Source of the DNA: Rugosimonospora acidiphila
GTDB lineage: Bacteria > Actinomycetota > Actinomycetes > Mycobacteriales > Micromonosporaceae
Assembly (NCBI RefSeq): GCF_039543385.1
Contig: NZ_BAABJQ010000025.1
Location: 83,287-147,286 of the forward strand
DNA length: 64,000 nucleotides
Reading direction: 5' to 3'
Both the position numbers and the translations under genes were made by a program. Each line of letters starts with the position of its first letter. Position 1 is the first letter of the stretch. Shown piece by piece: positions 14,974 through 26,971 of the stretch. The notes beneath the pieces were generated by a model, which was not told where the DNA came from, searched no databases, and worked only from the letters and a program-made list of their open reading frames with translations.

Positions 14974-16350
14974 TCACCAGTTGTCGATGGTGGGTGCGAC
15001 GTCCGCGACGGAGGCGTCCGATGGCGAATCGAGCGGGTACGAGGCGATCACTGTGCCCTTGGCGCCCAACGCCTGAAGGGTCACCGGCGTGCGAGGCGTC
15101 GAGGTCAGCCAGCCGATCCCGTCGGTGAGCCTCACGTCGGCGACCCGGTCTCCACCGGCGGTGACCGCGATGGCCGACACCGCGTCCCGTGGGGCCAGCA
15201 CCAGGATCTGATCGGTCGGGTTGGACCGGGCATCCGCCGTCCTCAGGCCGAACAGGCTCCTCGGGTCGTCCAGCGCCACCCGGGTGCCCACCTTGAAACT
15301 GGTCCGGGCGGCGGCGCCACCGGGCGCCTTCGGGTTGTACGTCTCGAAATACACGTACCAGCCCCGGCCGTTGGCCAGCGGTGCCGCGGCGACGACCGCG
15401 GGGTCGGACTGCTCACCGGGCACGGATCCGCCCCACAGCACGCGGGGAGTGCCGGTCGTGAGTACCGGTCCCGTGCCCGGTTCGAGCCCGCTCACGGCGA
15501 ACCGCGCGACGTCCCGGTCGACGGTTCCCCGAGCGCCGGTCAGGGCTTCGGCCAACTGACTGTCGGTGACCGTGGGCAGCAGGTACACCCCGGACCCCTC
15601 GGCCGGTCCCAGGTAGTGGACGACGCCGTCGCAGGTGACCCGCCACCACTGCGCCGAAGTCGCGGTGTCCAGCGCGGCGAAGGACCCGGTCGGCACCGGC
15701 ACCCATGCCTGGTGCGCCGCGTCGCTGCTGCTGTCAATCCGGCACCCGGCCGGCGCGAGCCCGATGGTGAAGCGCGTCGTGTCCTTGTCCGCGTACGGTC
15801 GGGCGCTGTACGAGACGGTCGCGAACGGCTCCAGATCGTTGGACAGCGTCGGTCGCTTCGCCAGCAGCGAGGCCGGGGCGCCCTTCGGCGCGCTGAACCA
15901 CACGAACACCGCCCGGTCGGTGTTGGAGAAGACCAGAAGCACGACGCGCGTGCCGGAATCGTCACCGGCGTAGAGCACCTTGACGGCGGTGAGGTTCGGC
16001 GCGACCTGCCAGTCGGCGCGGTGCCGGGCCGCGATCCCGGTGAACTCCGCGAGGTAGCCCGCGTCGTCGCTGAGATCACCCCGGGTCGGGGAGGCGATGA
16101 GCCGGCGGGCCCAGTCGGACATGACGGGGCCGCCGGCGTAGGCGATCGAGCCGGTGCCGGCCGGGTGCGCCACGGGCACGATGGCCAGGGTGGCCAGCGC
16201 CGCCGCGACCAGGCCGGACCCGCCCAGCGCCAGACGGACGCGCCGCCCGCGCCGAGCCCGGCGGATCAGCCGGTCGTACGGATCGGAGGTCTGGGGCGGG
16301 GTGTCTCGTACGGCGTCGGCGAAGGCCGAGTGCAGGTTCTCATCCAACAT
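14974..16350 (-). CDS. Membrane-anchored protein co-encoded with a SigE-family sigma factor
   Basis: 458 aa: a cytosolic N-terminus of about 38 residues rich in Arg near the membrane, one transmembrane helix (about 40-62) and a large extracellular domain of nearly 390 residues with no motif I recognise. Its start overlaps the end of the sigma-factor gene by 11 bp, so the two are translated together. The topology and position fit a sigma-regulating or signal-receiving partner, but the N-terminal region is too short and lacks the HxxxCxxC zinc anti-sigma motif, so calling it an anti-sigma factor is only inference. Confidence 0.7.
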   Translation of the reverse strand: MLDENLHSAFADAVRDTPPQTSDPYDRLIRRARRGRRVRLALGGSGLVAAALATLAIVPVAHPAGTGSIAYAGGPVMSDWARRLIASPTRGDLSDDAGYLAEFTGIAARHRADWQVAPNLTAVKVLYAGDDSGTRVVLLVFSNTDRAVFVWFSAPKGAPASLLAKRPTLSNDLEPFATVSYSARPYADKDTTRFTIGLAPAGCRIDSSSDAAHQAWVPVPTGSFAALDTATSAQWWRVTCDGVVHYLGPAEGSGVYLLPTVTDSQLAEALTGARGTVDRDVARFAVSGLEPGTGPVLTTGTPRVLWGGSVPGEQSDPAVVAAAPLANGRGWYVYFETYNPKAPGGAAARTSFKVGTRVALDDPRSLFGLRTADARSNPTDQILVLAPRDAVSAIAVTAGGDRVADVRLTDGIGWLTSTPRTPVTLQALGAKGTVIASYPLDSPSDASVADVAPTIDNW

Positions 16351-16846
16351 CGAAGCTTCCCCCCACGGGTGTGCGTGAGCCGGCCAGAACGGATCGGAGC
16401 TGGGCCAGGCCGCGCGACGCCTGGCTCTTGACCGACCCGATCGAGCAGCCGAGGATTCCGGCCGTGTCGGCCTCTGACAGGTCTTCCCAGTAGCGCAGGA
16501 CCAGCACGGCCCGCATCCGCGGCGGCAGGCCGGCCAGCGCGCGGAGCAGCTCGTCCCGCTGCGCCACGGACTCCGCGAGGTCCCTGCTGTCCGGGTGGTC
16601 GGGCAGCTTCCCGACCGGCAGCGGCTGCCGGCGCATCCGGCTCCAGATCGTGGCCCGCTGGTTGGCCAACGCCCGGCGCAGGTACGCCATGGGATCGTCG
16701 ATCCGGGACCAGTTCCGCATGGCCTTCATCAACGCGATCTGCACGAGATCCTCTGCGTTGGGCCACGTCCCGGTCAGCAGATAAGCCGTCCGTAACAGAT
16801 CCATATATCGCATCCGCACGAAGTCGCGAAATCCCTCATCGGTCAC
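16340..16846 (-). CDS. SigE-family ECF RNA polymerase sigma factor
   Basis: Extracytoplasmic-function sigma factor of 168 aa. Region 2 (residues about 8-72) has the typical LRTAYLLTGTWPNAEDLVQ core, and region 4 (about 105-158) ends with the helix-turn-helix LSEADTAGILGCSIGSVKSQASRGLAQLR. This is the small SigE-like subgroup common in Streptomyces and Micromonosporaceae. The GTG at 16846 has AGGGGAG about 6 nt upstream. It forms an operon with the overlapping membrane protein, which probably controls it. Confidence 0.92.
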   Translation of the reverse strand: MTDEGFRDFVRMRYMDLLRTAYLLTGTWPNAEDLVQIALMKAMRNWSRIDDPMAYLRRALANQRATIWSRMRRQPLPVGKLPDHPDSRDLAESVAQRDELLRALAGLPPRMRAVLVLRYWEDLSEADTAGILGCSIGSVKSQASRGLAQLRSVLAGSRTPVGGSFDVG

Positions 16847-16981
16847 TTGGCTCCCCTCAACGGCGAAACGTCACCCAACATGACCTCGGCCGCCGCGTCC
16901 AGGTTGAGTCCCGGGAGCGAGCGATTTCGCTAGCCCAGCCGCCCGCGGTAGCGCCGGCGCGGCCGAGTGATCCCTTCGTGG

Positions 16982-17629
16982 TCAGGGCCAGAGGAGTTCG
17001 CGGATCCAGCCGCTGGCGCCCCGGCGGTAGCGCAGCCGCACGTGCCGGCGTTCCGCGTCGCCCTGCCAGAACTCCACCCGGGCCGGTTCGACGACGTACA
17101 GCGTGTGGTCGGCCGCTACCGCGCCGGGATTCTCGATCAGGGCGCGGTGCGCGGCGACCAGCGCACCGTCCAGCTCCGCCCGGTCGGCGAGCACGGTGCT
17201 CTGCCGGCCCACCAGGGACGCCTCTCGGGACATCTCGGGGCGCACGAGGAAGTCGCGGGCGCAGGTATCAGGATCGAGCGCGCGGGATCGACCGCGCACC
17301 CGGACCTGGCGGCCCTGTTCCCGCCAGTAGAAGCTCAGCGCGACGCCGCCTCGCTCCAGCTGCCGGCCCTTCGCGCTCTCCGACGAGGTGGCGAACAGCC
17401 AGCCGCGGTCATCGACGTCCCGCAGGATCACCACCCGGGCGTCGGGCAAGCCGTCCTCGTCCACCGTGCTCAGCGTCATCGCGTGCGGCTCGACCACCCC
17501 GGCGGTGGCCGCCTCGCGCAGCCAGGCGACGAACAGCGCGTTGGGCAGCGCGGGAACGGACTCGACGTCGAATGACGGCAGCGGAGAGGCGAATACCGGC
17601 AGCTCGCTCAGGAGTTCGACGACGCTCAT
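16982..17629 (-). CDS. Pyridoxamine 5'-phosphate oxidase family protein (PdxH/PhzG-like)
   Basis: FMN-dependent oxidase of 215 aa. FMN/PLP-site motifs are recognisable: ARVVILRDVDDRGWLFAT, SAKGRQL, ALSFYWREQGRQVRVRG, and a C-terminal WIRELLWP where PdxH has its W-R-I/L-x-R-L-x-P tail. It may make pyridoxal 5'-phosphate, or be a PhzG-like paralogue acting on another substrate; the slightly divergent tail leaves this open. It is transcribed alone, between the sigma operon and the PaaX-type regulator. The start ATG at 17629 is the family-length choice. Confidence 0.82.
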   Translation of the reverse strand: MSVVELLSELPVFASPLPSFDVESVPALPNALFVAWLREAATAGVVEPHAMTLSTVDEDGLPDARVVILRDVDDRGWLFATSSESAKGRQLERGGVALSFYWREQGRQVRVRGRSRALDPDTCARDFLVRPEMSREASLVGRQSTVLADRAELDGALVAAHRALIENPGAVAADHTLYVVEPARVEFWQGDAERRHVRLRYRRGASGWIRELLWP

Positions 17630-17681
17630 GCGCAGGATGGTCCCAGACCAGCCCGCCGCGGCGCGCGTCGATATCGCCCGG

Positions 17682-18593
17682 TCAGGCCGCGCCGGTCGGG
17701 TCCTGGCGCTCGACCAGGGCGCGCCAGTGCCGCTGTGCCCCGTCCTGCCACGCCCCGTGCAGTTTCCGGAACAGTCCGCCGGCCCGGATGCCTATCCAGT
17801 CGGGCGGCAGCAACTCCGCGGGCAGCTTGGGGTCGAGGAACGGGAAGCGCCGCCACTCGTGTACCAACCGGGCCTGTGCCACCAGCGTCTCGTCGCCGGG
17901 GGCCGGCCGCGCGCCGGCGAACTCGTCGAGGAAGGCCTGGTAGCGCTCGGCCAGCGCACGCAGGTTCCACGCCTGCTCGACGAGGGTGTGCTGGCCACCG
18001 ATGCCGGCGAACGGGCCGGTGAACGACAGCGCCGCCTCGCCGAGCCCGAGGTCGGTGACGATCTGCTTGGCCTCGACCTCCCGCCCGGCGTTGGGGCTGA
18101 CCCACAGGCCGGGTGCCGGGCTGCCGAAGCCGGCCCACGTCATCCGGGTACGCAGCTGCTGGCGTACCCGCCGCTGCCCCTCGGGTACGGCCACCGACAC
18201 CAGCAGCCACCGGCCGTCCCAGGGCGACGACGCCTCGGCGAACGAGTAGATGCGCTCGGCGCCATCGGTGAGCAGGCGCCGGCCGGGGTCGGTCAGCTGC
18301 CATCGCACCCGCCGGCCGGAGCGCTGCGTGACGATGAACCCGCCGGCCGCGGCGCGGGCCAGCGCCTGCCGGGACGCCTTCTCCTCGATCCCGAGCCCGG
18401 CCAGCACGGCGACCAGGGTGGAGGTCCAGACCGGCTGGCCGTCGGGCAGCACATACTCGCCGAGCACGGTGAGCAGCAACGAGGGCGCCGAGGTGGCCCC
18501 GACGTTGTTGCGCCTGGTCAGGGCGGGTCGCGGCGCGCCCTTCGACTCGCTGGCGTGCGGCACCCGCGGGGGCGGTGGTTCGGAGTCCGGCAT
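17682..18593 (-). CDS. PaaX-family transcriptional repressor (probable regulator of the box operon)
   Basis: Regulator of about 304 aa with the PaaX architecture: N-terminal winged helix (about 40-110, including GIEEKASRQALARAAAGG), a central domain with the characteristic SPWDGRWLLVSVAVPEGQR, and the C-terminal domain with LPPDWIG. The first 35 residues are a Pro-rich extension. The ATG at 18593 is preceded by AAGGGA at about 10 nt. Known PaaX proteins respond to phenylacetyl-CoA. Here the gene is divergent from boxC, so benzoyl-CoA or another aryl-CoA is the likely effector. Confidence 0.88.
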   Translation of the reverse strand: MPDSEPPPPRVPHASESKGAPRPALTRRNNVGATSAPSLLLTVLGEYVLPDGQPVWTSTLVAVLAGLGIEEKASRQALARAAAGGFIVTQRSGRRVRWQLTDPGRRLLTDGAERIYSFAEASSPWDGRWLLVSVAVPEGQRRVRQQLRTRMTWAGFGSPAPGLWVSPNAGREVEAKQIVTDLGLGEAALSFTGPFAGIGGQHTLVEQAWNLRALAERYQAFLDEFAGARPAPGDETLVAQARLVHEWRRFPFLDPKLPAELLPPDWIGIRAGGLFRKLHGAWQDGAQRHWRALVERQDPTGAA

Positions 18594-18622
18594 GGCTGGG
18601 TGTCCCTTCGGCCGCGAACATG

Positions 18623-18660
18623 CTACATCGACTTGACACACTGATCGAACGATGTAGAAC
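18623..18660 (+). promoter_or_regulatory. box operon promoter with embedded inverted repeat
   Basis: TTGACA (18633-18638) and TAGAAC (18655-18660) spaced 16 bp form a plausible sigma-A-like promoter toward boxC. It is framed by CTACATCG (18623-18630) and CGATGTAG (18650-18657), a perfect 8-bp inverted repeat placed so that a bound repressor would cover both elements. This is a likely target for the divergent PaaX-type protein. Confidence 0.6.
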
Positions 18661-18694
18661 ATTGGTTACCGCTCCAGGTGTGCCAGGAGGATCG

Positions 18695-20407
<1,713 letters not shown>

Positions 20408-20410
20408 GCC

Positions 20411-21831
<1,421 letters not shown>

Positions 21832-21835
<4 letters not shown>

Positions 21836-23454
21836 CTGATGGAGATCGGGCGCTTGACCGCGACGCCTCGTCCCTCGGCGCCGCTGGCGCCCGCGTGGCG
21901 ACGGGACTCTTCAACGCGGCCGAGTACCTGCTCGACCGGCGGGTACGGGCGGGGGACGCCGACCGTCTCGCGCTGACCGGCCCGGGCGGCGACGTCACGT
22001 ACGGGCAACTGCTGGATCGGGTGCGCCGCGCCGCCGCCGCCCTGGTCGACCTCGGGCTGCAGCCGGAGCAACGGATCCTGCTGTTCATGGCCGACTCGCC
22101 GGAGTTCGTCACGGTGTACCTGGCGGCGATGCGCATCGGTGCGGTACCGGTGCCGGTCTCCAGCATGCTGTACGCCGACGGCCTGGCCGAACTGCTGCGC
22201 GACAGCCGGGCCCGCCTGCTGGCGCTGTCGCCCGGCTTCGTCGCCACCGGCTACCAGGCGGCGAGCCAGGCACCCGAGCTGCGCGGCATTCTCGTGCCGG
22301 GGCCGGCGGCGGACGGCCCGGTGCCGGTGCGTGATCTCGACGAGCTGTGCGCGGCGGCCACCCCGATCGACACCGTGTACCCGACGGTCGAGGACTCGCC
22401 CGCGTTCTGGCTCTACACCTCGGGCACCACCGGCACCCCGAAGGGCGCCATGCACCGGCACGGCTCGGTGCGGGTGGTCTGCGAAACGTACGGCAGCCAG
22501 GTGCTCGGCATCCGGCCGGGTGACCGGACCATCTCGGCGGCCAAGGCGTTCTTCGCCTACGGGCTGGGCAACTCCCTGCTGTTCCCGCTGTCCGTGGGCG
22601 CCACCGCGATCCTGGAGCCGGCCCCCTCGCGGCCGGACACCATCGCGGCCCGCGCCGCCGAGTACGGCGCGACGCTGTTCTTCGCCGGCCCCACGTTCTT
22701 CGCCGCCATGCTGCGCGCCGACCTCAAGCGCGACGCGCTGGCCGGGGTGCGACTGGCCGCGTCGGCCGGGGAGGCCCTGCCCGCCGCGCTCTACCAGCGG
22801 TGGACCGAACACTTCGGGGTGGACATCCTCGACGGCATAGGCATGACCGAGATGCTGCACATCTTCCTGTCCAACCGGGAGGGTCAGGTGCGTCCGGGGA
22901 CCACCGGGGTGGCGGTGCCCGGGTACGACCTGCGCGTGGTGGACGAGGCCGGGCTGGACCTGCCCGACGGGCAGCCCGGCACCCTGCTGGTGCGGGGCGC
23001 CTCGACCGCCACCGGGTACTGGGAGCGGTACGACGCGTCCCGGCTGGTGTTCCAGGGCGAGTGGCTGCGCACCGGCGACACGTACGTCCGCGACGCCGAG
23101 GGGTATTACACCTGCCTCGGGCGCACCGGCGACATGCTCAAGGCCGGTGGCATCTGGGTCTCTCCGGCCGAGGTGGAGACCTGCCTGCTGGCCCACGAGG
23201 CGGTGGCCCAGGCGGTCGTGGTGGCCGCGATCGACCCGGACGGGCTGGAGAAACCGGTCGCGTTCGTGATGTTGAATCCCGGCCACGAGGTAGGTGAGCG
23301 GGAGCTCATCGAGTTCTGCCAGCGGCGGCTGCCGTCGTTCAAGCGGCCCCGGCGGATCAGCTTCGTGTCCGGCTACCCGACCACCGCCACCGGCAAGGTG
23401 CGCCGGGTCGAACTGCGGGAGGCCGCCGCGGCGGCCCTGGAGGTGACCGCCTGA
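21832..23454 (+). CDS. Benzoate:CoA ligase family protein
   Basis: ATP-dependent acyl-CoA synthetase of 540 aa that should activate benzoate (or a substituted benzoate) to benzoyl-CoA, the entry step for BoxB/BoxC. The adenylation signature YTSGTTGTPKGAM is present, with GIGMTEMLH, the hinge region TGDTYVRDAEGYY, CLGRTGDMLK and the catalytic Lys near the C-terminus (TATGKVRR). The ATG overlaps the boxB stop by 4 nt, and its own stop overlaps the next start (TGATG), so the operon is tightly coupled. Substrate breadth cannot be judged. Confidence 0.92.
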
Positions 23455-24317
23455 TGCTGGACGGACACCTGCTCGTCGACGCGCACCAGCACGCCGCCAG
23501 GCTGCCCACCCTCAAGCCGGCCTGGCGGCGCTGGGCGCACGACTTCGGCGGGGACTCGGTCATCGAGCGGCTGTACGACGCCGAGGGTGCCGTGGACCCG
23601 GGCCGGTTCGACGCGTACCTGGCGGCCGAGGGCGTCGACGTGGCGCTGCTGCTGTCCGAGTACAGCCCGAAGGTCACCGGCATCCAGCCCATCGAGGACC
23701 TGCTGCCGCTCGCGGCGCACAACGCCGACCGCGTCCGGGTCATCGCCAACCTCAACCCGCACCTGCACTACCCGATCGACGAGGAACTGCGCCGCCAGCT
23801 CGCGCTCGGCGCCGTCGCCCTGAAGATCCATCCGGTACACGGCGGCTTCGCGGCCAACGACCGCGCGCTGTACCCGGCTTACGAGATCTGCCAGGGCGCC
23901 GGGGTGCCGGTGGTCGTGCACTGCGGCACCAGCACGTTCCCGGGCTCCGCCAACGCGTACGCCGACCCGATCCTGCTCGACGACGTGCTGCGTGACTTCC
24001 GCGACCTGGATGTCGTGCTGGCGCACGGCGGCCGGGGCTGGTGGTACGACGCGGCCGCGTTCCTGGCGCTGTCCAACGAGCACGTCTGGATCGAGCTGTC
24101 CGGGCTGCCGCCCTCCCGGCTGCGGGATTACTACGCCCGGCAGAACTGGGCGCGGCTGACCCGCCGGATGATCTTCGGTACCGACTGGCCCGGCGTGCCC
24201 GGCATCGCGCACAACGCGCGCGCGGTGGCGGCGCTGTGCCCGGACGACGAGACCGCCGGGCTGGTGTTGGGCGGCAACGCGGAGCGGGTGTACCGGCTGA
24301 AGACCTACCGGCGGTGA
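23454..24317 (+). CDS. Amidohydrolase-2 family metal-dependent hydrolase
   Basis: TIM-barrel metallohydrolase of 287 aa. Metal-site residues expected for the family are visible: HxH near the N-terminus (His11, His13), His in VVHCGTS, His in LAHGGRG and Asp in FGTDWPG. It is coupled to the ligase gene by a 1-bp TGATG overlap, so it belongs to the box operon. No such enzyme is a standard box-pathway component. It might release benzoate from a precursor or act as a decarboxylase or hydrolase on a pathway intermediate; I cannot choose. Confidence 0.85.
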   Translation: MLDGHLLVDAHQHAARLPTLKPAWRRWAHDFGGDSVIERLYDAEGAVDPGRFDAYLAAEGVDVALLLSEYSPKVTGIQPIEDLLPLAAHNADRVRVIANLNPHLHYPIDEELRRQLALGAVALKIHPVHGGFAANDRALYPAYEICQGAGVPVVVHCGTSTFPGSANAYADPILLDDVLRDFRDLDVVLAHGGRGWWYDAAAFLALSNEHVWIELSGLPPSRLRDYYARQNWARLTRRMIFGTDWPGVPGIAHNARAVAALCPDDETAGLVLGGNAERVYRLKTYRR

Positions 24318-24329
24318 GCCGTCCGCCGG

Positions 24330-25151
24330 CTACCGCGGCTCGGGCAGCAGCGGGTTCGGCGGCCGGAACACTTCCAGGGCCAGCGCGAGCATGCCGTAGT
24401 ACCCGACCAGCCAGGTGAGCACGGCCAGCTGTTCGTGGCCCAGCACCCGGACGGCCTCGGCGTAGTCCTCGTCGTCCAGCCGGCGGTCCCGAGCCAGCAG
24501 GCCGGCGATCCGCACCATCGCGCGTTCCCGCTCGTTCAGCCCGTCGGGGACTCGCCCGTCGAGCAGCCGCCGCAGCGCCGGCGTGTCCAGCCCGGCGGAG
24601 CGGGCGGCCGGCTCGTGCGACCACCACTCGAACTCGCTGCCCAGGGTGGCGGCGACGGTCAGGATGGCCAGCTCACGACCGCGTTCGGGCAGGCCACCGA
24701 ACCGGATGGCGGCGCCGAGCCGCTGCACGGCGTCGCCGACCTGCGGGGAGCGCAGCATCACGTCGAACGGGCCGAGCAGCCGTCCCGACCCGTCTGTCAG
24801 CGGCACGGTGCCGGCCTGCGCGCCGCGCGGGCCCTTCGTGATCGCGTCGTACAGGGCCCGGGCGGCGCTCTCCAGCTCCGCCGGGTGTTGCAGCTCGCAG
24901 CGCGGCCGTGCCGGGGCCGGCCGTCCGGTCAGCTCGCCAGAATTCGGGTCGGAGTCCGGGTCGCGGTGCGGGTCGGGTAGCGAAGCCCCGTGACCGCTGG
25001 TCGGGATCGCCGCGCTCTCCGAGTGGGACCGGGCGGCCGGGCCGCCGGCCGGGGTCGAATCCGGGCGCCGCGCACCGACCGGCCGCTGCCCGCCCAATTC
25101 CGGGGCGGACAGCGTGCCGGTGGCGCGCACCCGGCGAGGGTTGGCTCTCAC
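24330..25151 (-). CDS. Carboxymuconolactone decarboxylase-like protein
   Basis: 273 aa. The first ~85 residues are a Pro/Asp/Ser-rich, probably disordered extension. The remainder is an all-alpha AhpD/CMD-like fold with EFEWWSHEPAARSAGLD and LDDEDYAEAVRVLG, but no CxxC, so it is CMD-like rather than peroxidatic AhpD. The GTG at 25151 overlaps the preceding stop (GTGA), which supports this start despite the odd extension. It is the last gene of the operon cupin-hyi-reductase-CMD. Its substrate is unknown. Confidence 0.78.
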   Translation of the reverse strand: MRANPRRVRATGTLSAPELGGQRPVGARRPDSTPAGGPAARSHSESAAIPTSGHGASLPDPHRDPDSDPNSGELTGRPAPARPRCELQHPAELESAARALYDAITKGPRGAQAGTVPLTDGSGRLLGPFDVMLRSPQVGDAVQRLGAAIRFGGLPERGRELAILTVAATLGSEFEWWSHEPAARSAGLDTPALRRLLDGRVPDGLNERERAMVRIAGLLARDRRLDDEDYAEAVRVLGHEQLAVLTWLVGYYGMLALALEVFRPPNPLLPEPR

Positions 25152-26026
25152 CGGGTGCTCGACAATCCCTCGACCACCTTGAGCAGGCCGCTGTGGTCGA
25201 GCGAACCGAGTCCCTGCGCGCGGGCCGCCACGAACAGCTGGGCGACCACGGCGGTGACCGGCAGCGAAAGCCCGGCGTCCCGGGCCGCGGCGAGCACGAT
25301 GCCGAGATCCTTGTGGTGCAGGTCGATCCGGAAGCCGGGCTGGAACTGGCGGGCGAGCATGTTCGCCGCCTTGAGGTCGAGCACCCGGTTGCCGGCGAGC
25401 CCGCCGGCGAGCACCCGGACCGCCGCGTCAGGGTCCACGCCGGACGCCTCGACCAGCAGCAGCGCCTCGCTCACCAGCTCGATGATGCCGCCGACGAGCA
25501 GCTGGTTGGCGGCCTTGACGATCTGACCGGCGCCGGTCGGGCCGACGTGCTCGATGGTCTTGCCGACCGCCTCGAACACCGGGCGGGCGGTGGCGAAGTC
25601 CTCGGCCGCGCCGCCCACCATGATCGACAGCGTGCCGTCGATGGCACCCTTTTCCCCGCCCGACACGGGCGCGTCCAGGGTGCGTACCCCCTTGGCCGCG
25701 GCGGCCTTCGCGACCGCCGTCTCGGTCTGCGGGGTCACGGTGCTCATGTCGATCAGCAGCTGACCCGCCCGCGCGTGCGCGAGCAGGCCGTCGGCGCCGA
25801 GCACGACCTGCTCGACGTCGGGGGAGTCGGGCACCATGAGCACCACTACCTCGGCCGCCGCGGCGACCTCGGCGATGCTGCCGGCCGCCCGGCCGCCCGC
25901 CGCGACCAGGTCGCCGGCCGACTCGGGGCGGCGGCTGTAGCCGATTACGTCGAACCCGGCCTTGACCAGGTTGACCGCCATGGGTCGGCCCATGATGCCG
26001 AGCCCGATGAATCCGACGACCGTCAC
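25148..26026 (-). CDS. Tartronate semialdehyde reductase / 3-hydroxyisobutyrate dehydrogenase family
   Basis: NAD(P)-dependent beta-hydroxyacid dehydrogenase of 292 aa. The Rossmann start GFIGLGIMGRPMA, substrate-binding motif DAPVSGG and catalytic Lys in GAGQIVKAANQ are all present. Directly preceded (4-bp GTGA overlap) by hydroxypyruvate isomerase, it most likely reduces tartronate semialdehyde to D-glycerate, as GlxR/GarR do. It sits in the operon controlled by the 13-bp operator at 27879-27891. Confidence 0.88.
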   Translation of the reverse strand: MTVVGFIGLGIMGRPMAVNLVKAGFDVIGYSRRPESAGDLVAAGGRAAGSIAEVAAAAEVVVLMVPDSPDVEQVVLGADGLLAHARAGQLLIDMSTVTPQTETAVAKAAAAKGVRTLDAPVSGGEKGAIDGTLSIMVGGAAEDFATARPVFEAVGKTIEHVGPTGAGQIVKAANQLLVGGIIELVSEALLLVEASGVDPDAAVRVLAGGLAGNRVLDLKAANMLARQFQPGFRIDLHHKDLGIVLAAARDAGLSLPVTAVVAQLFVAARAQGLGSLDHSGLLKVVEGLSSTR

Positions 26027-26856
26027 GCGAAGGCTCCGTTCTCGCCCCGCGACTCGCGCGGCAGCCAGCTCAGGCTCTCCTCGGTGGACCCCTCGGGCCG
26101 GTACTCGAGGCCGACGCACCCCTCGTACGCGTTCTCCTCCAGGGCCGCGAACAGCGCGGCGTAGTCGATCTCGCCGGTACCCGGCTGGTGGCGCCCGGGT
26201 GCGTCGGCGATCTGGACGTGTCCGACGTACGGCAGGTACTCGTCGACGATCTTCCGCCAGTCGAACCCGTTGCGGGTCAGGTGGTAGAAGTCGGCGAGCA
26301 GGCGCACGTTGCCCGCGCCGCTCGCGTCCCGCACCCGGTCGATGACGGCCAGGATCTGGTCGGGACCGGTCAGCGGGTAGGCACCGTTCTCGCCGCTGGC
26401 CAGCGGCTCCAGCAGGACGGAGCCGCCGATCGGGGCGACCGCCTCGGCGGCGAAGGACAGGTTCTCGACCGCCACCTCGTCCTGCCGCTCGGGGCTCACG
26501 CCGTCGACCCGCACCCCGTAGAGCGCGTTGAACAGCGAGCACCCGGTCTGCGCCGCGATGCTCGCCAGGATGTCGACGGAGTCCCGGAACTCGCTGGTGC
26601 GGCTCGGGATCGACAGCACGCCCCGGTCACCGGCCGGCATGTCGCCGCCGTAGAAGTTCAGCGCCTCCAGCCGGACCCCGGCGTCGGAGATCGCGGTGAC
26701 GAAGGCGTCCACCTCCCGCGAGTCCGGAACCGGCTCGGCAAACGGCCACCAGCTCTCGATCACGTCGAAGCCCTGTGCCTTCGCGGCGGCGGGCCGTTGC
26801 AGGAGCGGCAACTCGTTGAACAGCAGCGAGATGTTGACGTCGTAACGCAGGCTCAT
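26023..26856 (-). CDS. hyi: Hydroxypyruvate isomerase family protein
   Basis: TIM-barrel (AP endonuclease-2-like) isomerase of 277 aa that interconverts hydroxypyruvate and tartronate semialdehyde. The family pattern is clear: N-terminal NISLLFNELPLLQRPAAAK, GFDVIESWWPF, LLEPLASGENGAYPL with a metal-binding Glu, LLADFYHL, GHVQIADAPGRHQPGTGEI and the C-terminal GLEYRPEG. The ATG at 26856 gives the usual length. It is translationally coupled to the following reductase, a pairing typical of glyoxylate and dihydroxyacid catabolism. Confidence 0.92.
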   Translation of the reverse strand: MSLRYDVNISLLFNELPLLQRPAAAKAQGFDVIESWWPFAEPVPDSREVDAFVTAISDAGVRLEALNFYGGDMPAGDRGVLSIPSRTSEFRDSVDILASIAAQTGCSLFNALYGVRVDGVSPERQDEVAVENLSFAAEAVAPIGGSVLLEPLASGENGAYPLTGPDQILAVIDRVRDASGAGNVRLLADFYHLTRNGFDWRKIVDEYLPYVGHVQIADAPGRHQPGTGEIDYAALFAALEENAYEGCVGLEYRPEGSTEESLSWLPRESRGENGAFA

Positions 26857-26971
26857 GTGTTCGCTTTCCACAGCGGATCGGTCGGAAAGGCCCTGGGGGC
26901 CGGGGATTCCGCGCCGCACGGCGACCGGGTGTCCGGCCGCCGTGCGGCGGTTGCGTCAGGCGGCGGTTGCG

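Noticed and set aside
24330..25151. AhpD-type alkylhydroperoxidase
   Set aside because: The CxxC motif needed for AhpD activity is absent, so I call it only CMD-like.
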